DNA from: Acinetobacter puyangensis
GTDB taxonomy: Bacteria > Pseudomonadota > Gammaproteobacteria > Pseudomonadales > Moraxellaceae
Direction: 5' to 3'
DNA length: 64,000 nucleotides
Assembly: GCF_900096995.1 (NCBI RefSeq)
Contig: NZ_OANT01000005.1
Span: forward strand, 124,001-188,000
The position numbers and the translations under genes are program-made. The notes beneath the pieces are model-generated. The model did not search any database and had not been told where the DNA came from. It worked only from the letters and a program-made list of their open reading frames with translations. Positions 48,310 to 59,955 of the stretch are shown piece by piece (position 1 is the stretch's first letter; each line of letters opens with the position of its first letter).

Positions 48310-48924
48310 CTAAGCTTTAAATAAGCCTTGTTTTTCAATAAATTGGATAATTTCATTCAGACCATCTTCAGTTTTCATATTCGAGAAGATAAAAGGTTTA
48401 TCACCACGCATACGTTTTGCATCCTGATCCATCACATCGAGATTTGCACCGACCATCGGTGCAAGATCAGTTTTATTAATGATTAATAAATCAGATTTGG
48501 TAATGCCCGGCCCACCCTTGCGTGGAATCTTTTCGCCACCACCGACATCAATCACATATAAGGTTAGATCCGAAAGTTCTGGACTAAATGTTGCCGCCAG
48601 ATTGTCACCACCGCTTTCAATGATAATTAACTCCAGTCCGTCAAATTTTTCGCATAAATCATCAATCGCTGCTAGATTGATGGATGCATCTTCCCGAATA
48701 GCTGTGTGTGGACAGCCACCAGTTTCTACACCCACGATACGTTCAGGCGACATCGCCTCGTTACGGGTTAAAAAATTTGAATCTTCTTTGGTATAGATAT
48801 CATTGGTCACTACGGCCATATTGTATTTATCACGTAATGCACGGCATAAATTTAAGGTCAAAGCTGTTTTACCCGACCCTACCGGACCACCGATTCCTAC
48901 ACGTAACGGACTACGTTCTGACAT
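48310..48924 (-). CDS. ureG: Urease accessory protein UreG (GTPase)
   Basis: 204 aa from the ATG at 48924 (GTG one codon earlier possible). SIMIBI-class GTPase: P-loop [13 protein letters not shown], metal-binding CPHT in [13 protein letters not shown], the invariant ESGGDN and the base-specificity NKTD in [10 protein letters not shown]. Delivers nickel and drives UreDFG complex assembly. Between ureF and ureJ. Confidence 0.97.
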   Translation of the reverse strand: MSERSPLRVGIGGPVGSGKTALTLNLCRALRDKYNMAVVTNDIYTKEDSNFLTRNEAMSPERIVGVETGGCPHTAIREDASINLAAIDDLCEKFDGLELIIIESGGDNLAATFSPELSDLTLYVIDVGGGEKIPRKGGPGITKSDLLIINKTDLAPMVGANLDVMDQDAKRMRGDKPFIFSNMKTEDGLNEIIQFIEKQGLFKA

Positions 48925-48938
48925 CACTTATTCCTACT

Positions 48939-49601
48939 TTATGATCTAAATAATCTTGAATATTGTGTTTCATGCTGCATACTCAGCATTGCATAGCGTG
49001 GTAAAGCACTACTCATCTGTTGATCTTGCAATTGCAATGCTCGCTCAATGGCATCGGGGACACGCTGATGCATATGCCATAGAATCCGCTGTCCACTCAT
49101 TTGTCCAAGCGGGACGGTTTTTACCGCAGCCAGCACCTGATTTTCCAATACCGTAAAGGTATACGCAGTCAGAACATCTGCAACATCGAGCTGTAAACGG
49201 CCACATAACTGGGCATAGACAGGTAAAAAACCCAATTGTTTTTTGACCACAACTGGTATTTTCAATACATCTCTAATCCATGCATTCAAGGAAAATGCCA
49301 ATTGTTGTGATTCTGCCAATAATTCTTTACTTTCACGGCTGGCCTTATACATATTGGCCCAATATAAAAATTGCGCATCATCCGCATGATTTTGCAGCAT
49401 CCGTTTTAAAATCGGCAATTCAAAACGCAGCAATAACATCTCCAGTACTTCCTCGAAATAGGCAATACTACTTGCTTCATCATGTATCAAACCAATTTCA
49501 ATTGCAGTCTCAACCCCTTGTGAATAGCAATAGGCGCCCACAGGTAATGCCGTTGAAGATAATGTCAGCAGTTTTAATAACTGTGTTGCATTAATTGACA
49601 T
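48939..49601 (-). CDS. ureF: Urease accessory protein UreF
   Basis: 220-aa all-helical chaperone bridging UreD and UreG. N-terminal [24 protein letters not shown] and the [22 protein letters not shown]-terminal region are typical. Overlaps ureE by 11 bases. Confidence 0.94.
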   Translation of the reverse strand: MSINATQLLKLLTLSSTALPVGAYCYSQGVETAIEIGLIHDEASSIAYFEEVLEMLLLRFELPILKRMLQNHADDAQFLYWANMYKASRESKELLAESQQLAFSLNAWIRDVLKIPVVVKKQLGFLPVYAQLCGRLQLDVADVLTAYTFTVLENQVLAAVKTVPLGQMSGQRILWHMHQRVPDAIERALQLQDQQMSSALPRYAMLSMQHETQYSRLFRS

Positions 49602-50088
49602 GATGCAATGATTTAATCGGACTTAAACGATGATCATGGCTTTTTAATCGCTCATGGCTGTGCTGTGCATAAGCGCCACTTTCCGGTTCAAACGGATGCT
49701 CAACCTCATAAACCTCCAGACCTAATCCTCTGACCATTTCTGCCAGCACATGGTCGGGTTCAAAATATAAGGCAAATGGTGTCAGCATTAACGGCACATG
49801 ACGATTACCCAAATGATAGGCAGCCTTTAACAATTCAAAATCTGTTTTGGCCCGGATTTGCATTAATTTTTCAGATTTGGCATCAATACGTAATACCTCA
49901 CCATCTTGCGTCGCAATAAAGGAACCGCCACGTAAAATACCAGTACGAGGTAAATCTGCACCAATATCAGTACCATCATTTAATGTCGCGCGAAAACGGG
50001 ATTTCTGCCGGGTATCAAAAGTTAATTCAAGCGTTTTAAATTGCTGATCAGATTCCACCGATTCAAGTCGTTGGGTATAAATTTTCAT
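49591..50088 (-). CDS. ureE: Urease accessory protein UreE (nickel metallochaperone)
   Basis: 165 aa from the ATG at 50088, matching the family start MKIYTQRLE; an ATG at 50100 is also in frame. UreE fold with [24 protein letters not shown] barrel residues and LGNRHVPL with the dimer-interface His. The C-terminal tail is His-rich ([21 protein letters not shown] then HHVN), binding extra nickel. One base after ureC, overlapping ureF. Confidence 0.94.
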   Translation of the reverse strand: MKIYTQRLESVESDQQFKTLELTFDTRQKSRFRATLNDGTDIGADLPRTGILRGGSFIATQDGEVLRIDAKSEKLMQIRAKTDFELLKAAYHLGNRHVPLMLTPFALYFEPDHVLAEMVRGLGLEVYEVEHPFEPESGAYAQHSHERLKSHDHRLSPIKSLHHVN

Positions 50089-50101
50089 AGGATTAACCAT
50101 G

Positions 50102-51802
50102 TCAAAACAAGAAATATCGTTGTGCCATCGGTAACACTTCCGCTGGCTCGCATGTTAATAACTGACCATCAGCACGTACTTCATAAGTTTCCGGATGCAC
50201 GTCCATCACAGGCGTATAAGTATTATGTTTCATGTCTTTTTTGCTAACATTGCGAGTATTTTTACATGGGCTAATCATTTTTTTTAGGCCCAGTTTTTCC
50301 GGCACGCCATCATCAATAGCATATTGCGACAAGAAGGTTAAGCAGGTGCGATGCACACCACGCGGGAAAGCCCCAAACATTGGCCGATAATGGACAGGCT
50401 GTGGTGTCGGAATAGAGGCATTGATATCCCCCATCGGTGCGGCTGCAATCATGCCACCTTTGATGACCATTGAAGGTTTTACCCCAAAAAATGCCGGTTT
50501 CCATAGCACCAGATCGGCAAGTTTACCTTCTTCAACCGAACCGACTTCATGGCTTAAGCCATGGGTAATCGCCGGATTGATAGTATATTTGGCGATATAG
50601 CGTTTCACCCGTTGATTGTCATGTTGTGCTGCATCACCTTCTAAAGCACCACGTTGTATTTTCATTTTATGTGCAGTTTGCCAGGTACGGATAATCACCT
50701 CACCAACACGCCCCATTGCCTGTGAGTCCGAAGACATCATGGCAATTGCACCCAAATCCTGCAAAATATCTTCGGCAGCAATGGTTTCCCGACGGATACG
50801 ACTTTCGGCAAAGGCCACATCTTCGGCAATAGCCGGATCAAGATGGTGACACACCATCAACATATCCAGATGCTCATCAATGGTATTGACGGTATATGGA
50901 CGAGTCGGATTGGTTGAAGATGGCAACACATTGGCTTGTCCAATGGCTTTTAAAATATCTGGCGCATGTCCACCACCGGCACCTTCGGTATGATACGTAT
51001 GAATGGTACGATCTTTAAATGCAGCCAGTGTTTCTTCCAAAAAGCCGCTTTCATTTAAAGTATCGGTATGAATCGCCACCTGTACATCAAACTCATCAGC
51101 AACACTGAGGCAATTATCAATTGCTGCCGGTGTTGAACCCCAGTCTTCATGTAATTTTAGACCAACCACACCGGCTTTGATTTGTTCACGTACAGGCTCA
51201 GGCAAACTTAAATTACCTTTACCAAGTAAACCGATATTCATCGGTAAATCATCAATCGCCTGTAACATGGTGCCAATATGCCAAGGTCCCGGTGTCACAG
51301 TGGTCGCAGAGGTGCCGGCTGCCGGTCCAGTACCGCCGCCAATCATGGTGGTTACACCCGACATCAAAGCGGTTTCAACCTGCTGTGGGCAAATCCAGTG
51401 GATATGCGTATCAATCCCGCCAGCGGTCAGAATCTGCCCTTCTCCAGCGATCACTTCAGTCGCCGCACCTAACGGAATGCTGATATCAGGCTGAATATCC
51501 GGATTACCGGCTTTACCAATTTTCCAGATTCGTCCATTTTTCAATCCCACATCTGCCTTAACGATGCCCCACCAATCGACAATTAAAGCATTGGTAATCA
51601 CGGTATCTGCTACTTCATCTGCGAGAAGTTGGGATTGTCCCATACCATCACGAATCACCTTCCCACCGCCAAATTTAACTTCTTCGCCATAGGTGGTTAG
51701 GTCTTTTTCGACCTCAATAAACAGTTCGGTATCGGCAAGACGAACCCGATCGCCAACAGTTGGACCAAACATTTCCGCATAGGCACGACGTGACATTTTC
51801 AT
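50102..51802 (-). CDS. ureC: Urease alpha subunit
   Basis: 566 aa, full length. Nickel metallohydrolase hydrolysing urea to ammonia and carbamate. [14 protein letters not shown] holds the metal His pair; the carbamylated Lys is in [17 protein letters not shown]; further metal/active-site residues include [12 protein letters not shown], the flap [12 protein letters not shown] and the catalytic His of MVCHHLD. Starts 12 bases after the GNAT gene stop. Confidence 0.97.
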   Translation of the reverse strand: MKMSRRAYAEMFGPTVGDRVRLADTELFIEVEKDLTTYGEEVKFGGGKVIRDGMGQSQLLADEVADTVITNALIVDWWGIVKADVGLKNGRIWKIGKAGNPDIQPDISIPLGAATEVIAGEGQILTAGGIDTHIHWICPQQVETALMSGVTTMIGGGTGPAAGTSATTVTPGPWHIGTMLQAIDDLPMNIGLLGKGNLSLPEPVREQIKAGVVGLKLHEDWGSTPAAIDNCLSVADEFDVQVAIHTDTLNESGFLEETLAAFKDRTIHTYHTEGAGGGHAPDILKAIGQANVLPSSTNPTRPYTVNTIDEHLDMLMVCHHLDPAIAEDVAFAESRIRRETIAAEDILQDLGAIAMMSSDSQAMGRVGEVIIRTWQTAHKMKIQRGALEGDAAQHDNQRVKRYIAKYTINPAITHGLSHEVGSVEEGKLADLVLWKPAFFGVKPSMVIKGGMIAAAPMGDINASIPTPQPVHYRPMFGAFPRGVHRTCLTFLSQYAIDDGVPEKLGLKKMISPCKNTRNVSKKDMKHNTYTPVMDVHPETYEVRADGQLLTCEPAEVLPMAQRYFLF

Positions 51803-51813
51803 GGAGTTGCCCC

Positions 51814-52272
51814 TTAATTTTGAGTTTTAGTCGAGAGATAGGTCTTTTTCATTGGAATAAAACGTATGCCCCGATCTTCAATAACAGTTTGTGTCGGCAA
51901 AAAACCGAAAGTCTGATAAATTTTTCCGGCATAGCAACTAGAGTTTACAGTCACTTCCAGCATGCCTTCATCACGTAATTTATCCTCAACAAATTGCCAC
52001 ATTTTTTTGCCAATCCCCTGATGTTGATGGGACTGATCAACAAAAAAATGTACCAAGTGTGAAGGAAGCTGATAGGCGATCACGCCAACAACGTGTGTTG
52101 TCTCGACATAGACAAAATATTCAATGTCTGGCATTTGCAGTACGTTTAAAATATTTTGCTGCGTAAAATGCGCACGTCCAGTTTCATCAACGGCAAAGTC
52201 ATCAATATAAGGTTGGATCATGGCTGAAATTGCATCAATATCTGCTGCTTCTGCCCGACGAATCATGGCCAT
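51814..52272 (-). CDS. GNAT family N-acetyltransferase embedded in the urease operon
   Basis: 152 aa. The acetyl-CoA-binding motif A is [20 protein letters not shown] (Q/RxxGxG/A as QHQGIG), followed by the C-terminal strand-helix ([14 protein letters not shown]). Substrate unknown. It lies between ureB (one base upstream stop-to-start) and ureC (12 bases), in the same direction, so it must be co-transcribed with urease. Possible role in protein or small-molecule acetylation linked to nitrogen use; inference only. Confidence 0.87.
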   Translation of the reverse strand: MAMIRRAEAADIDAISAMIQPYIDDFAVDETGRAHFTQQNILNVLQMPDIEYFVYVETTHVVGVIAYQLPSHLVHFFVDQSHQHQGIGKKMWQFVEDKLRDEGMLEVTVNSSCYAGKIYQTFGFLPTQTVIEDRGIRFIPMKKTYLSTKTQN

Positions 52273-52273
52273 G

Positions 52274-52582
52274 TTAATCCAGCTTACCCATCACTCGTGC
52301 AGCAAAACCGTAGACTTCACGCTTGCCTGTCAATGCCACCAGTTCAACATCACGCACCTGTCCCGGTTCAAATCGTACTGCTGTACCAGCGGCAATATTT
52401 AATCGAAAACCCCTGGCCGCATCACGATCAAATGCCAGTGCATCATTGGCTTCAAAAAAATGAAAATGTGAACCGACCTGAATCGGACGATCGCCAGTAT
52501 TGGCAACACTTAAGCGCAAAGTTTCCCGACCATGATTGAGTTCAATCTCTGTATCAGGCGTGATAATTTCACCAGGAATCAT
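52274..52582 (-). CDS. ureB: Urease beta subunit
   Basis: 102 aa. Typical [20 protein letters not shown] start and [16 protein letters not shown] signature. Non-catalytic subunit of the UreABC trimer. Followed after one base by the GNAT gene. Confidence 0.96.
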   Translation of the reverse strand: MIPGEIITPDTEIELNHGRETLRLSVANTGDRPIQVGSHFHFFEANDALAFDRDAARGFRLNIAAGTAVRFEPGQVRDVELVALTGKREVYGFAARVMGKLD

Positions 52583-52593
52583 GATTTACTCCT

Positions 52594-52896
52594 TTAAACA
52601 ATTGGCTGATGCACAGTCACCAGTTTTGAACCATCTGGAAAGGTTGCTTCGACTTGCACTTCGGCAATCATTTCTGCGACACCATCCATCACATCTGCAC
52701 GGGTCAATAAGGTGGTGCCATAGTGCATCAACTCAGCAACACTTTGACCATCTCTGGCACCTTCCAGTAAAGCCGCCGAAATAAAAGCAATCGCTTCGGG
52801 ATAATTCAACTTTAAACCCCGTGCCTTACGACGCTCTGCCACCAGTCCAGCAGTAAAAATCAGCATTTTATCTTTTTCGGTGGGATTGAGTTCCAT
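52594..52896 (-). CDS. ureA: Urease gamma subunit
   Basis: 100 aa, full length. [20 protein letters not shown] start and [20 protein letters not shown] signature. 11 bases before ureB; first structural subunit gene. Confidence 0.96.
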   Translation of the reverse strand: MELNPTEKDKMLIFTAGLVAERRKARGLKLNYPEAIAFISAALLEGARDGQSVAELMHYGTTLLTRADVMDGVAEMIAEVQVEATFPDGSKLVTVHQPIV

Positions 52897-53006
52897 ATCT
52901 CGTTCCTAAATCGCAATAGCGTTTGTTTATAAAGAAAGATTAAGCAAAATATATGCTCAAACATAGCATATATTTTTTATCTGTTTTGAAAATATACGAT
53001 TTGGCA

Positions 53007-53879
53007 TTATGTGCGCCAGATTCGCGGAAACTCCTCCTCCAGTCCATACCAGTAATTTCTTAAACGGGCACGAATTGCTGCAAAGGCATCATGGCATTGT
53101 CTAGCATCATCACCCAGAAATCGGGCACACAACACATCATCCAGCAAGGTGATGCGTACTGGTAAATCCATACGCATTAACAATTCGCGAACTAACTCCA
53201 GCTGCTGTTCTAGATCAATACTGGCACGAAACTGTTCCGGTGCCACGGCCCATAAACTGCCCATCACGGCTTTGCCATTCATGCCCAGACACGAGTTTAA
53301 AAAGCGGTCGTTACCCGTAAAATTTAATACATCCGATACCAGTAACTTGTCATTTCTCAACAATTTAAAATGATTATGATAAGCACCTTGTGCAAAGGTT
53401 TCCGCTCTGGCCTGACGCCCGATAACCAGCATATCCCAGCCAATAAAACTGGCCTTTTGTTCCAGATGAACGATGGTTTCAGAATGCGCATTGGCACCAT
53501 CAAATAACATGCTTTCCTGTGGCAGCCATTCCAAAATGGCATCGTCTTTTACCGTTAAATAAATATGCTGGTGGGCTGCTTTGGCATTGCTGCGATACCA
53601 TTTCCCTGCACCGGGTGTGGTAACCACTGCATGCGCATGTTGGCTAGCTTGTATCTCAAAAGTTAGATGATCACCGCCAGCAATTCCGGCAGGTGGATGC
53701 ACCAAAATTGCATGACAAACGCCGGTTTTCTCCGGCCACAACATTTTTTGCACCCGAATAGGACCATAATGTTTTCTATGCACCATAATGGTACGTTGAT
53801 CACGGTAAATAAACCCTAGCTCTAGCCGTGCAAACCATTGTTGTGCATCTTGTTGCTTTACTGCCAAGCCATTGCTCAT
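53007..53879 (-). CDS. ureD: Urease accessory protein UreD
   Basis: 290 aa. UreD/UreH fold with [31 protein letters not shown] and [11 protein letters not shown]. Chaperone docking on apo-urease with UreF and UreG. First gene of the operon; 110 A+T-rich bases separate it from ureA, where a second promoter could lie. Confidence 0.95.
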   Translation of the reverse strand: MSNGLAVKQQDAQQWFARLELGFIYRDQRTIMVHRKHYGPIRVQKMLWPEKTGVCHAILVHPPAGIAGGDHLTFEIQASQHAHAVVTTPGAGKWYRSNAKAAHQHIYLTVKDDAILEWLPQESMLFDGANAHSETIVHLEQKASFIGWDMLVIGRQARAETFAQGAYHNHFKLLRNDKLLVSDVLNFTGNDRFLNSCLGMNGKAVMGSLWAVAPEQFRASIDLEQQLELVRELLMRMDLPVRITLLDDVLCARFLGDDARQCHDAFAAIRARLRNYWYGLEEEFPRIWRT

Positions 53880-54088
53880 ACAACACTCATTTTTAAATCA
53901 TTTTTCACTATTCATCATAATAAGCAATTATTGCACCTAAAAATATCGCGAGGCAGATATAACGCACAATCACTGTTCAAATGAGCATGATTTGATAGTG
54001 TATGTCATCTATGAATAGATACATTAATTTGAAAATAACAGGCTTATTACGATCACCGTATCTTATTATTCTCTAATTTTGACCAATA

Positions 54089-54118
54089 AAAAACGAGCTA
54101 TAGAAATAGCTCGTTTTT
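54089..54118. terminator. Bidirectional terminator downstream of csrA
   Basis: 13-base perfect arms (AAAAACGAGCTAT and complement) with an AGAA loop; T-rich on both sides. 45 bases after the csrA stop. Confidence 0.85.
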
Positions 54119-54162
54119 AGATCCAAAATAAACCAAGTCTATAATGGAAGAATGAACGTATT

Positions 54163-54414
54163 TTAACGATTGTTAAAATGGGAGTAATCGTCGTCATTAA
54201 AATTCGGCGTATAATCATCATCAAGATGTTGTAAATGTTCATGCATAGCACGTTCGTGTTGAATCCGTTGATAGATTTCTTCACGATGAACAGATACTTC
54301 CTTTGGTGCGTTTACACCAATACGGACTTGATTACCTTTAACGCCTAATACGGTTACGCTCACCTGATCACCGATCATAAGAGTTTCACCAACACGACGA
54401 GTCAAAATTAGCAT
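54163..54414 (-). CDS. csrA: Carbon storage regulator CsrA with C-terminal extension
   Basis: 83 aa against about 61 in E. coli. The core [20 protein letters not shown], then [19 protein letters not shown], carries the RNA-binding strands (Arg residues of LTRR and VHREEI). The added tail (about 62-83; [20 protein letters not shown]) is acidic, Asn/Asp/His-rich and probably disordered, as in other Moraxellaceae. Global post-transcriptional regulator binding GGA in mRNA leaders. Follows lysC on the same strand with 208 bases between. Confidence 0.95.
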   Translation of the reverse strand: MLILTRRVGETLMIGDQVSVTVLGVKGNQVRIGVNAPKEVSVHREEIYQRIQHERAMHEHLQHLDDDYTPNFNDDDYSHFNNR

Positions 54415-54622
54415 ACTGCCTCCTTGCTAAATGTGCTTCATTCGCTGTTGAACGGCAAATTATTTACAAAACATCATTAAACTTCTTTTGCACAACCGCT
54501 TAAATGTGTTTGTAAACAGTTCTGTCTGACAAATATAACAGAGCCACTATATAAAGATAGTGGCTGCTTGTCAGGCAAAGGTCAAATAAATTGCAAATTT
54601 ATGTATCACAAATGCCTATTTT

Positions 54623-55903
54623 TTAAGCACGCGCGCTACTTTCACCATGTTCACGGTCTAAACCAAAGGCTGTATGCAATGAACGAACAGCAAGTTCCAG
54701 ATAATTTTCTTCGATCAAAACAGAGATTTTGATTTCTGAAGTCGAGATCATCAGGATATTAATGCCTTCATCTGCCAGTGCAGTAAACATTTTGCTGGCC
54801 ACACCTGCATGTGAACGCATACCCACACCCACGATAGATACTTTGACAATATCATCACGGGTTGCAACTTCACGTGCACCGATTTTTGCTGCGGTTTCTT
54901 CCAGAATTTTTTTGGCTTTGGCAATGTCACCACGATTTACAGTGAAGGTAAAATCGGTGGTACCATCTTCTTCAACATTCTGGATAATCATATCCACTTC
55001 AACATTTGCCGCGCCAATGGGTACTAAAATCTTAGAGGCAATACCCGGTTCATCAGGTACACCCAGAATCGTTAATTTGGCTTCGTCACGGTTAAATGCA
55101 ATACCTGAGATAATTGGTTGTTCCATAGTGTCTTCCGCTTCAGTCGTGATCAGTGTACCCACTGTTTGTTTAAATGTTTCGTCAAATGCACCATCATCGT
55201 CATTATCAAAACTGGATAAGACCCGTAAAGGTACCTGATATTTACCTGCAAATTCAACCGAACGAATTTGTAGTACTTTTGAACCCAGGGATGCCATTTC
55301 CAGCATTTCTTCAAACGAAATACGATCTACTTTTTTGGCTTTTGGCGCAACACGTGGGTCTGTGGTATAGACACCATCGACATCGGTATAAATCTGGCAT
55401 TCATCGGCTTTGAGCGCAGCAGCAAGTGCAACACCAGTGGTATCTGAACCACCACGGCCCAGTGTCGTGGTATTCCCCTGATCATCAACGCCTTGGAAAC
55501 CCGCTACAACCAGCACACGACCTGCATCTAAATCCTGCGTCATGGCATCGGTGTCGATTGCTTCAATACGTGCCTTGGTAAATGCCATGTCGGTATGAAT
55601 ACCCACCTGACGACCTGTCAGTGACTTTGCTTCTACACCAATCGAATTAAGTGCCATTGCCAGCATTGCAATCGTTACTTGTTCGCCCGTAGAAACCATT
55701 TGATCAAGCTCGCGTGGATCTGGGGTTTCGGTAATTGCCTTGGCAAGGGCAAGTAAGCGGTTGGTTTCACCACTCATTGCAGACACCACCACAATCACCT
55801 GATGTCCGTGATCATGCCAGCGTTTGACACGACGAGCCACATTTAAAATGCGCTCGGGTGTACCCATTGAAGTTCCACCGTATTTCTGAACGATTAATGC
55901 CAT
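54623..55903 (-). CDS. lysC: Aspartate kinase (lysine/threonine-sensitive type)
   Basis: 426 aa. First step of the aspartate family (Lys, Met, Thr, diaminopimelate). KYGGTSMGTPERI nucleotide-binding start, GRGGSDTTGVALAAAL kinase core and two ACT regulatory domains (about 265-420; GVPDEPGIASKILVPI and GVGMRSHAGVASKMFTALA). Located between csrA and alaS, the conserved alaS-lysC-csrA order of gammaproteobacteria. Feeds aspartate-semialdehyde, also the source for dat/ddc. Confidence 0.96.
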   Translation of the reverse strand: MALIVQKYGGTSMGTPERILNVARRVKRWHDHGHQVIVVVSAMSGETNRLLALAKAITETPDPRELDQMVSTGEQVTIAMLAMALNSIGVEAKSLTGRQVGIHTDMAFTKARIEAIDTDAMTQDLDAGRVLVVAGFQGVDDQGNTTTLGRGGSDTTGVALAAALKADECQIYTDVDGVYTTDPRVAPKAKKVDRISFEEMLEMASLGSKVLQIRSVEFAGKYQVPLRVLSSFDNDDDGAFDETFKQTVGTLITTEAEDTMEQPIISGIAFNRDEAKLTILGVPDEPGIASKILVPIGAANVEVDMIIQNVEEDGTTDFTFTVNRGDIAKAKKILEETAAKIGAREVATRDDIVKVSIVGVGMRSHAGVASKMFTALADEGINILMISTSEIKISVLIEENYLELAVRSLHTAFGLDREHGESSARA

Positions 55904-55966
55904 AGTTGTTCCATATTAGCCATCATGCAAATCTGTTTTGCATCAGTTACACAAAAATGAAGTCGA

Positions 55967-58594
55967 TTATTTTGCAAGCCATTCTGTCAGGCTTGTCATT
56001 ACTGCGTCTAACTTCCCGTTAAGTGGTGCGCCACCTTGTGCCAGATCAGGTTTACCACCACCTTTACCGCCAAGTTCGGCAGCCAAATGTTTGATGATAT
56101 CGCCTGCCTTCACCACAGCCTGATGCTCTTTCGCCACCGAAGCAATTAAGCTCACTTTATCGGCATCCACACCTGCCAGCACAATCACTGCATTATCCAG
56201 TTTGGATTTGACACTGTCATGTAAATGACGCAATGATTTTGCATCTGCCTGCACTTGTGCAATCAGAGTACGACGACCTGCAATCTCTTGTACTTGACCA
56301 AGCAATTCACTGGCTTGGAAATTGGCCAGTTTTTGATTCAGTTGCTCAAGCTGTTTTTGCAGTTGCGTCGCATGTTCCGCTGTTGCCTGTACTTTTTCCA
56401 GCGTTTGCTCTTTTTGTGCTTTTAAGATCACATTAATACTGTTAATTGTTGCATCCGCTTTCTGGATCACATCAACAGCTTTAGTACCAGTCACAGCTTC
56501 GATACGACGGATACCAGCAGCAACACCACCTTCGGAAATAATTTTAAATAAACCGATATCACCCGTACGTTTGACATGAATACCACCACACAGCTCAATC
56601 GAGAACGGAATCTCATTGCTTACTGTACCCATGGTCAGTACACGTACTGTTTCGCCATATTTTTCACCAAACAGCATCATGGCACCTTTGGTTTTGGCAG
56701 CTTCGATATCCAGAATTTCAGTTTGTACCGGACTATTGGCAATCACTTCACGGTTAACCAGCCGTTCGATTTGCTGTAATTGCTCAAACGTCACAGGCTG
56801 ATCATTGGCAAAGTCAAAACGTAACAAATCAGAAGCGACCAGTGAACCTTTTTGCTGTACATGTGTACCTAGAATTTGACGTAATGCTGCATGCAATAAA
56901 TGTGTTGCCGAGTGGTTACGGGAAATTGCTGCACGCAAATCGGCCTTGACAATGGCTTCAACCGGTTGAGTAACTTTCAGATTACCCATGGTCACAACAC
57001 CTTGATGAACAAAGGCACTGCCTGATTTTTTGGTATCCTGAATCTCAAAAATCCCGGTATCATTTTTAAATAGGCCGGTATCACCAATTTGACCGCCACT
57101 CTCCGCATAAAATGGCGTTTGGCTTAAAATGATTAAGGCTTCATCACCTTCTGAGACTTCATCCACTTGCTCGCCATCTTTGTAAATGGCAACAATTTGT
57201 CCCTGACCCTGTGTGGCATCATAACCATCGAACTGGGTTGCACCTTCAACTTTAACAATACTGTTATAATCTACATTGAATTTGCCGGCATCACGAGCAC
57301 GTTGACGTTGGGCTGCCATTTCACGCTCAAAACCAACTTCATCAATACTTAAATCACGTTCACGGGCAATATCTGCGGTTAAATCGGTCGGGAAACCATA
57401 AGTATCATAGAGTTTAAAGACTACTTCACCCGGAATCACTTTACTTTTTAACTGTGCCAATTCCCCTTCCAGCAATTTCAGACCTTGCTCTAGGGTTTTG
57501 GCAAATTGTTCTTCTTCCTTAATCAACGTCGCTGCAATACGATCTTGATTGGCAGCAAGTTCAGGATAAGCCTGACCCATCACGTCAATCAATGGTTGCA
57601 ACATTTTATAGAAGAATGTACCACTTGCACCGAGTTTATTACCATGACGTACTGCTCGGCGAATAATACGGCGCAAGACATAGCCACGACCTTCATTAGA
57701 AGGATTGACACCATCGGCAATCAGGAAACAGCAAGAACGGGCATGATCGGCCAGTACACGTAACGAAGGCTGACCTTCATCTTGGATACCCACAATCTCG
57801 GCAGCAGCTTTTAACAGGTGCTGGAATAAATCGATGTCATAGTTGGAATTGACATGCTGTAACACAGCGGAAATACGCTCAAGTCCCATACCGGTATCAA
57901 CCGAAGGTGCTGGCAACGCGTGTAATACACCATCGGCAGTACGGTTAAACTGCATAAAGACGTTATTCCAGATTTCAATATAACGGTCGCCATCTTCTTC
58001 CGGTGTACCCGGTAAACCACCCCAGATATGATCCCCATGATCATAAAAAATTTCCGAACATGGACCACAAGGCCCAGTATCACCCATCGCCCAGAAATTA
58101 TCAGATGAATATTTTTCGCCTTTATCACCAATGCGAATAATACGTTCGGCTGCCAGACCAACTTCTTTATTCCAGATCTCAAAAGCTTCATCGTCAGTGT
58201 GATAAACCGTGGCATAAAGCTTGTCTTTGTCCAGACCCAGCCATTGCTCAGAGGTCAGAAATTCCCAGGCATAGGTAATCGCTTCACGTTTGAAGTAATC
58301 ACCAAACGAGAAGTTACCCAACATTTCAAAGAAAGTATGATGACGTGCGGTATAACCGACATTATCCAGATCGTTATGCTTACCACCTGCGCGGACACAT
58401 TTTTGTGAGCTGGTGGCACGGGTATAATCACGTTTTTCCAGACCCAAAAAGCAGTCTTTAAACTGATTCATACCGGCATTGGTAAACAACAAGGTGGGGT
58501 CATTAGCAGGTACGAGTGAACTCGACGCGACACGTGTATGACCTTTGGTTTCAAAGAAATGCAAAAAGGCTTCACGAATTTCAGCGGACGTCAT
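55967..58594 (-). CDS. alaS: Alanyl-tRNA synthetase
   Basis: 875 aa from the ATG at 58594 ([10 protein letters not shown]); a GTG at 58609 would add MSTRF. Class II catalytic domain ([37 protein letters not shown]), editing domain with the [11 protein letters not shown] zinc motif, and the C-Ala domain ([14 protein letters not shown] near the end). Cytosolic. Precedes lysC by 63 bases. Confidence 0.97.
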   Translation of the reverse strand: MTSAEIREAFLHFFETKGHTRVASSSLVPANDPTLLFTNAGMNQFKDCFLGLEKRDYTRATSSQKCVRAGGKHNDLDNVGYTARHHTFFEMLGNFSFGDYFKREAITYAWEFLTSEQWLGLDKDKLYATVYHTDDEAFEIWNKEVGLAAERIIRIGDKGEKYSSDNFWAMGDTGPCGPCSEIFYDHGDHIWGGLPGTPEEDGDRYIEIWNNVFMQFNRTADGVLHALPAPSVDTGMGLERISAVLQHVNSNYDIDLFQHLLKAAAEIVGIQDEGQPSLRVLADHARSCCFLIADGVNPSNEGRGYVLRRIIRRAVRHGNKLGASGTFFYKMLQPLIDVMGQAYPELAANQDRIAATLIKEEEQFAKTLEQGLKLLEGELAQLKSKVIPGEVVFKLYDTYGFPTDLTADIARERDLSIDEVGFEREMAAQRQRARDAGKFNVDYNSIVKVEGATQFDGYDATQGQGQIVAIYKDGEQVDEVSEGDEALIILSQTPFYAESGGQIGDTGLFKNDTGIFEIQDTKKSGSAFVHQGVVTMGNLKVTQPVEAIVKADLRAAISRNHSATHLLHAALRQILGTHVQQKGSLVASDLLRFDFANDQPVTFEQLQQIERLVNREVIANSPVQTEILDIEAAKTKGAMMLFGEKYGETVRVLTMGTVSNEIPFSIELCGGIHVKRTGDIGLFKIISEGGVAAGIRRIEAVTGTKAVDVIQKADATINSINVILKAQKEQTLEKVQATAEHATQLQKQLEQLNQKLANFQASELLGQVQEIAGRRTLIAQVQADAKSLRHLHDSVKSKLDNAVIVLAGVDADKVSLIASVAKEHQAVVKAGDIIKHLAAELGGKGGGKPDLAQGGAPLNGKLDAVMTSLTEWLAK

Positions 58595-58844
58595 AAAACG
58601 TGTACTCACAACAAGTCACTCCATACAAATATTAGTGGCGTATGATCCAATGCACATCGTTAATGCACCAGCTTGAATCATTGGCTTTAAGATTAAGGCG
58701 ACAAATTATAGCGAAGTTTTACCCTTAGACCAATGTTTTTACAGATTTAAGCAAATTAAATTATTCGGCAAAATATTTTCCTTTTCATGGCACTTGCTTT
58801 AACATGCGCAACTGATGTATCGCTGAATAATTTTGAGGTCAATC

Positions 58845-59888
58845 ATGCAACGTGTTGCGATTAACGGATTTGGTCGGATTGGACGCAACGTATTACGTGC
58901 ATGGTTTGAAACGCCTAGGCAACAATTACAACAACAGATTATTGCCATCAATGATATTGCCGATATTGAAACACTGGCTCATCTATTACGCTTTGATACT
59001 ACCCATGGACGTTTTGCCGGTACGGTTGAAATCTTACAGCAGGATTCGCAACACGGTCAGGAAAATTTTTTAGTCGTGAATGCTTTGGGTTCACAACTTA
59101 AAATTCAGGTGTTTCAACAGGCCAGACCGCAGGATTTACCTTGGCAACAACTGGATATAGATGTTGCACTGGAATGTAGCGGATTCTTCCGTTCGCGTGA
59201 AGCCGCCAGTCAACACCTTGTGGCCGGTGCAAAGCGGGTTATTATCGGTGCAGCGCCGTTTGATAGCGTGGATGCAGCAATTGTTTACGGTGTTAATCAT
59301 CAGGATTTAAAATTAACCGATCAGGTAATTTCCAGCGTATCCTGTACCACACAGGCACTGGTGCCGATGGTGAAAATTCTGGATGATGCCTTTGGTATTG
59401 AAAGTGCCATGATGACTGAAATCCATGCTGTTACCACCGATCAGGCGGTGCTGGATCACGTACATCGGGATTTACGCCGTGCCCGTGCTTCCGGACATAA
59501 TATTATTCCTACCACGTCCAGCGCATTAGGTGCATTAAAACGCGTTATGCCACATATGCAGGATAGAATTGAGGGATATTCTATTCGTGTACCCACATTG
59601 AATGTTGCTGCCATTGATTTGACCATCGTCATGCCCGAAGCACATTGCATTGCAGAGATTAACCAGAGTTTTGCACAGGCCATTCGTGGACAATATGCCA
59701 ATATTATGGCAATGACCGATCAACCGCTGGTGTCCAGTGATTTTAATCATTCTCCCTACTCCCTCATTGTTGATAGCCTGCAAACCATGACCGCTGGTAG
59801 ACAGGCCAAAGTCTTTGCCTGGTATGATAATGAATGGGGTTATGCCAATCGCTTGCTGGATTTGGTCGGCTGTTTAAATCGGTTATAG
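58845..59888 (+). CDS. epd: Erythrose-4-phosphate dehydrogenase-like (GAPDH superfamily)
   Basis: 347 aa from the ATG at 58845 (GAGG upstream). NAD-binding start RVAINGFGRIGRNVLRAW; catalytic Cys in SSVSCTTQALVP. The sequences RVPTLNVAAIDLTIV, DQPLVSSDFNHSPYSLIVD and WYDNEWGYANRLLD follow Epd rather than GapA, so it likely makes 4-phosphoerythronate for pyridoxal-phosphate synthesis. The residue after CTT is Gln, where the family has Asn. No pgk neighbour. A terminator-like hairpin lies after it. Confidence 0.85.
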   Translation: MQRVAINGFGRIGRNVLRAWFETPRQQLQQQIIAINDIADIETLAHLLRFDTTHGRFAGTVEILQQDSQHGQENFLVVNALGSQLKIQVFQQARPQDLPWQQLDIDVALECSGFFRSREAASQHLVAGAKRVIIGAAPFDSVDAAIVYGVNHQDLKLTDQVISSVSCTTQALVPMVKILDDAFGIESAMMTEIHAVTTDQAVLDHVHRDLRRARASGHNIIPTTSSALGALKRVMPHMQDRIEGYSIRVPTLNVAAIDLTIVMPEAHCIAEINQSFAQAIRGQYANIMAMTDQPLVSSDFNHSPYSLIVDSLQTMTAGRQAKVFAWYDNEWGYANRLLDLVGCLNRL

Positions 59889-59911
59889 AAAATTTACTCT
59901 TACATTAAAAA

Positions 59912-59931
59912 GCCGCTGCATGTGCAACGGC
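59912..59931 (-). terminator. Terminator between epd and the adhesin gene
   Basis: Nine-pair stem (59912-59920 with 59923-59931) on a 2-base loop; on the minus strand it is followed by TTTTTAATG, so it terminates the adhesin transcript 25 bases beyond its stop. Confidence 0.75.
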
Positions 59932-59955
59932 CGAATGATTCAAACAGATAATTCC

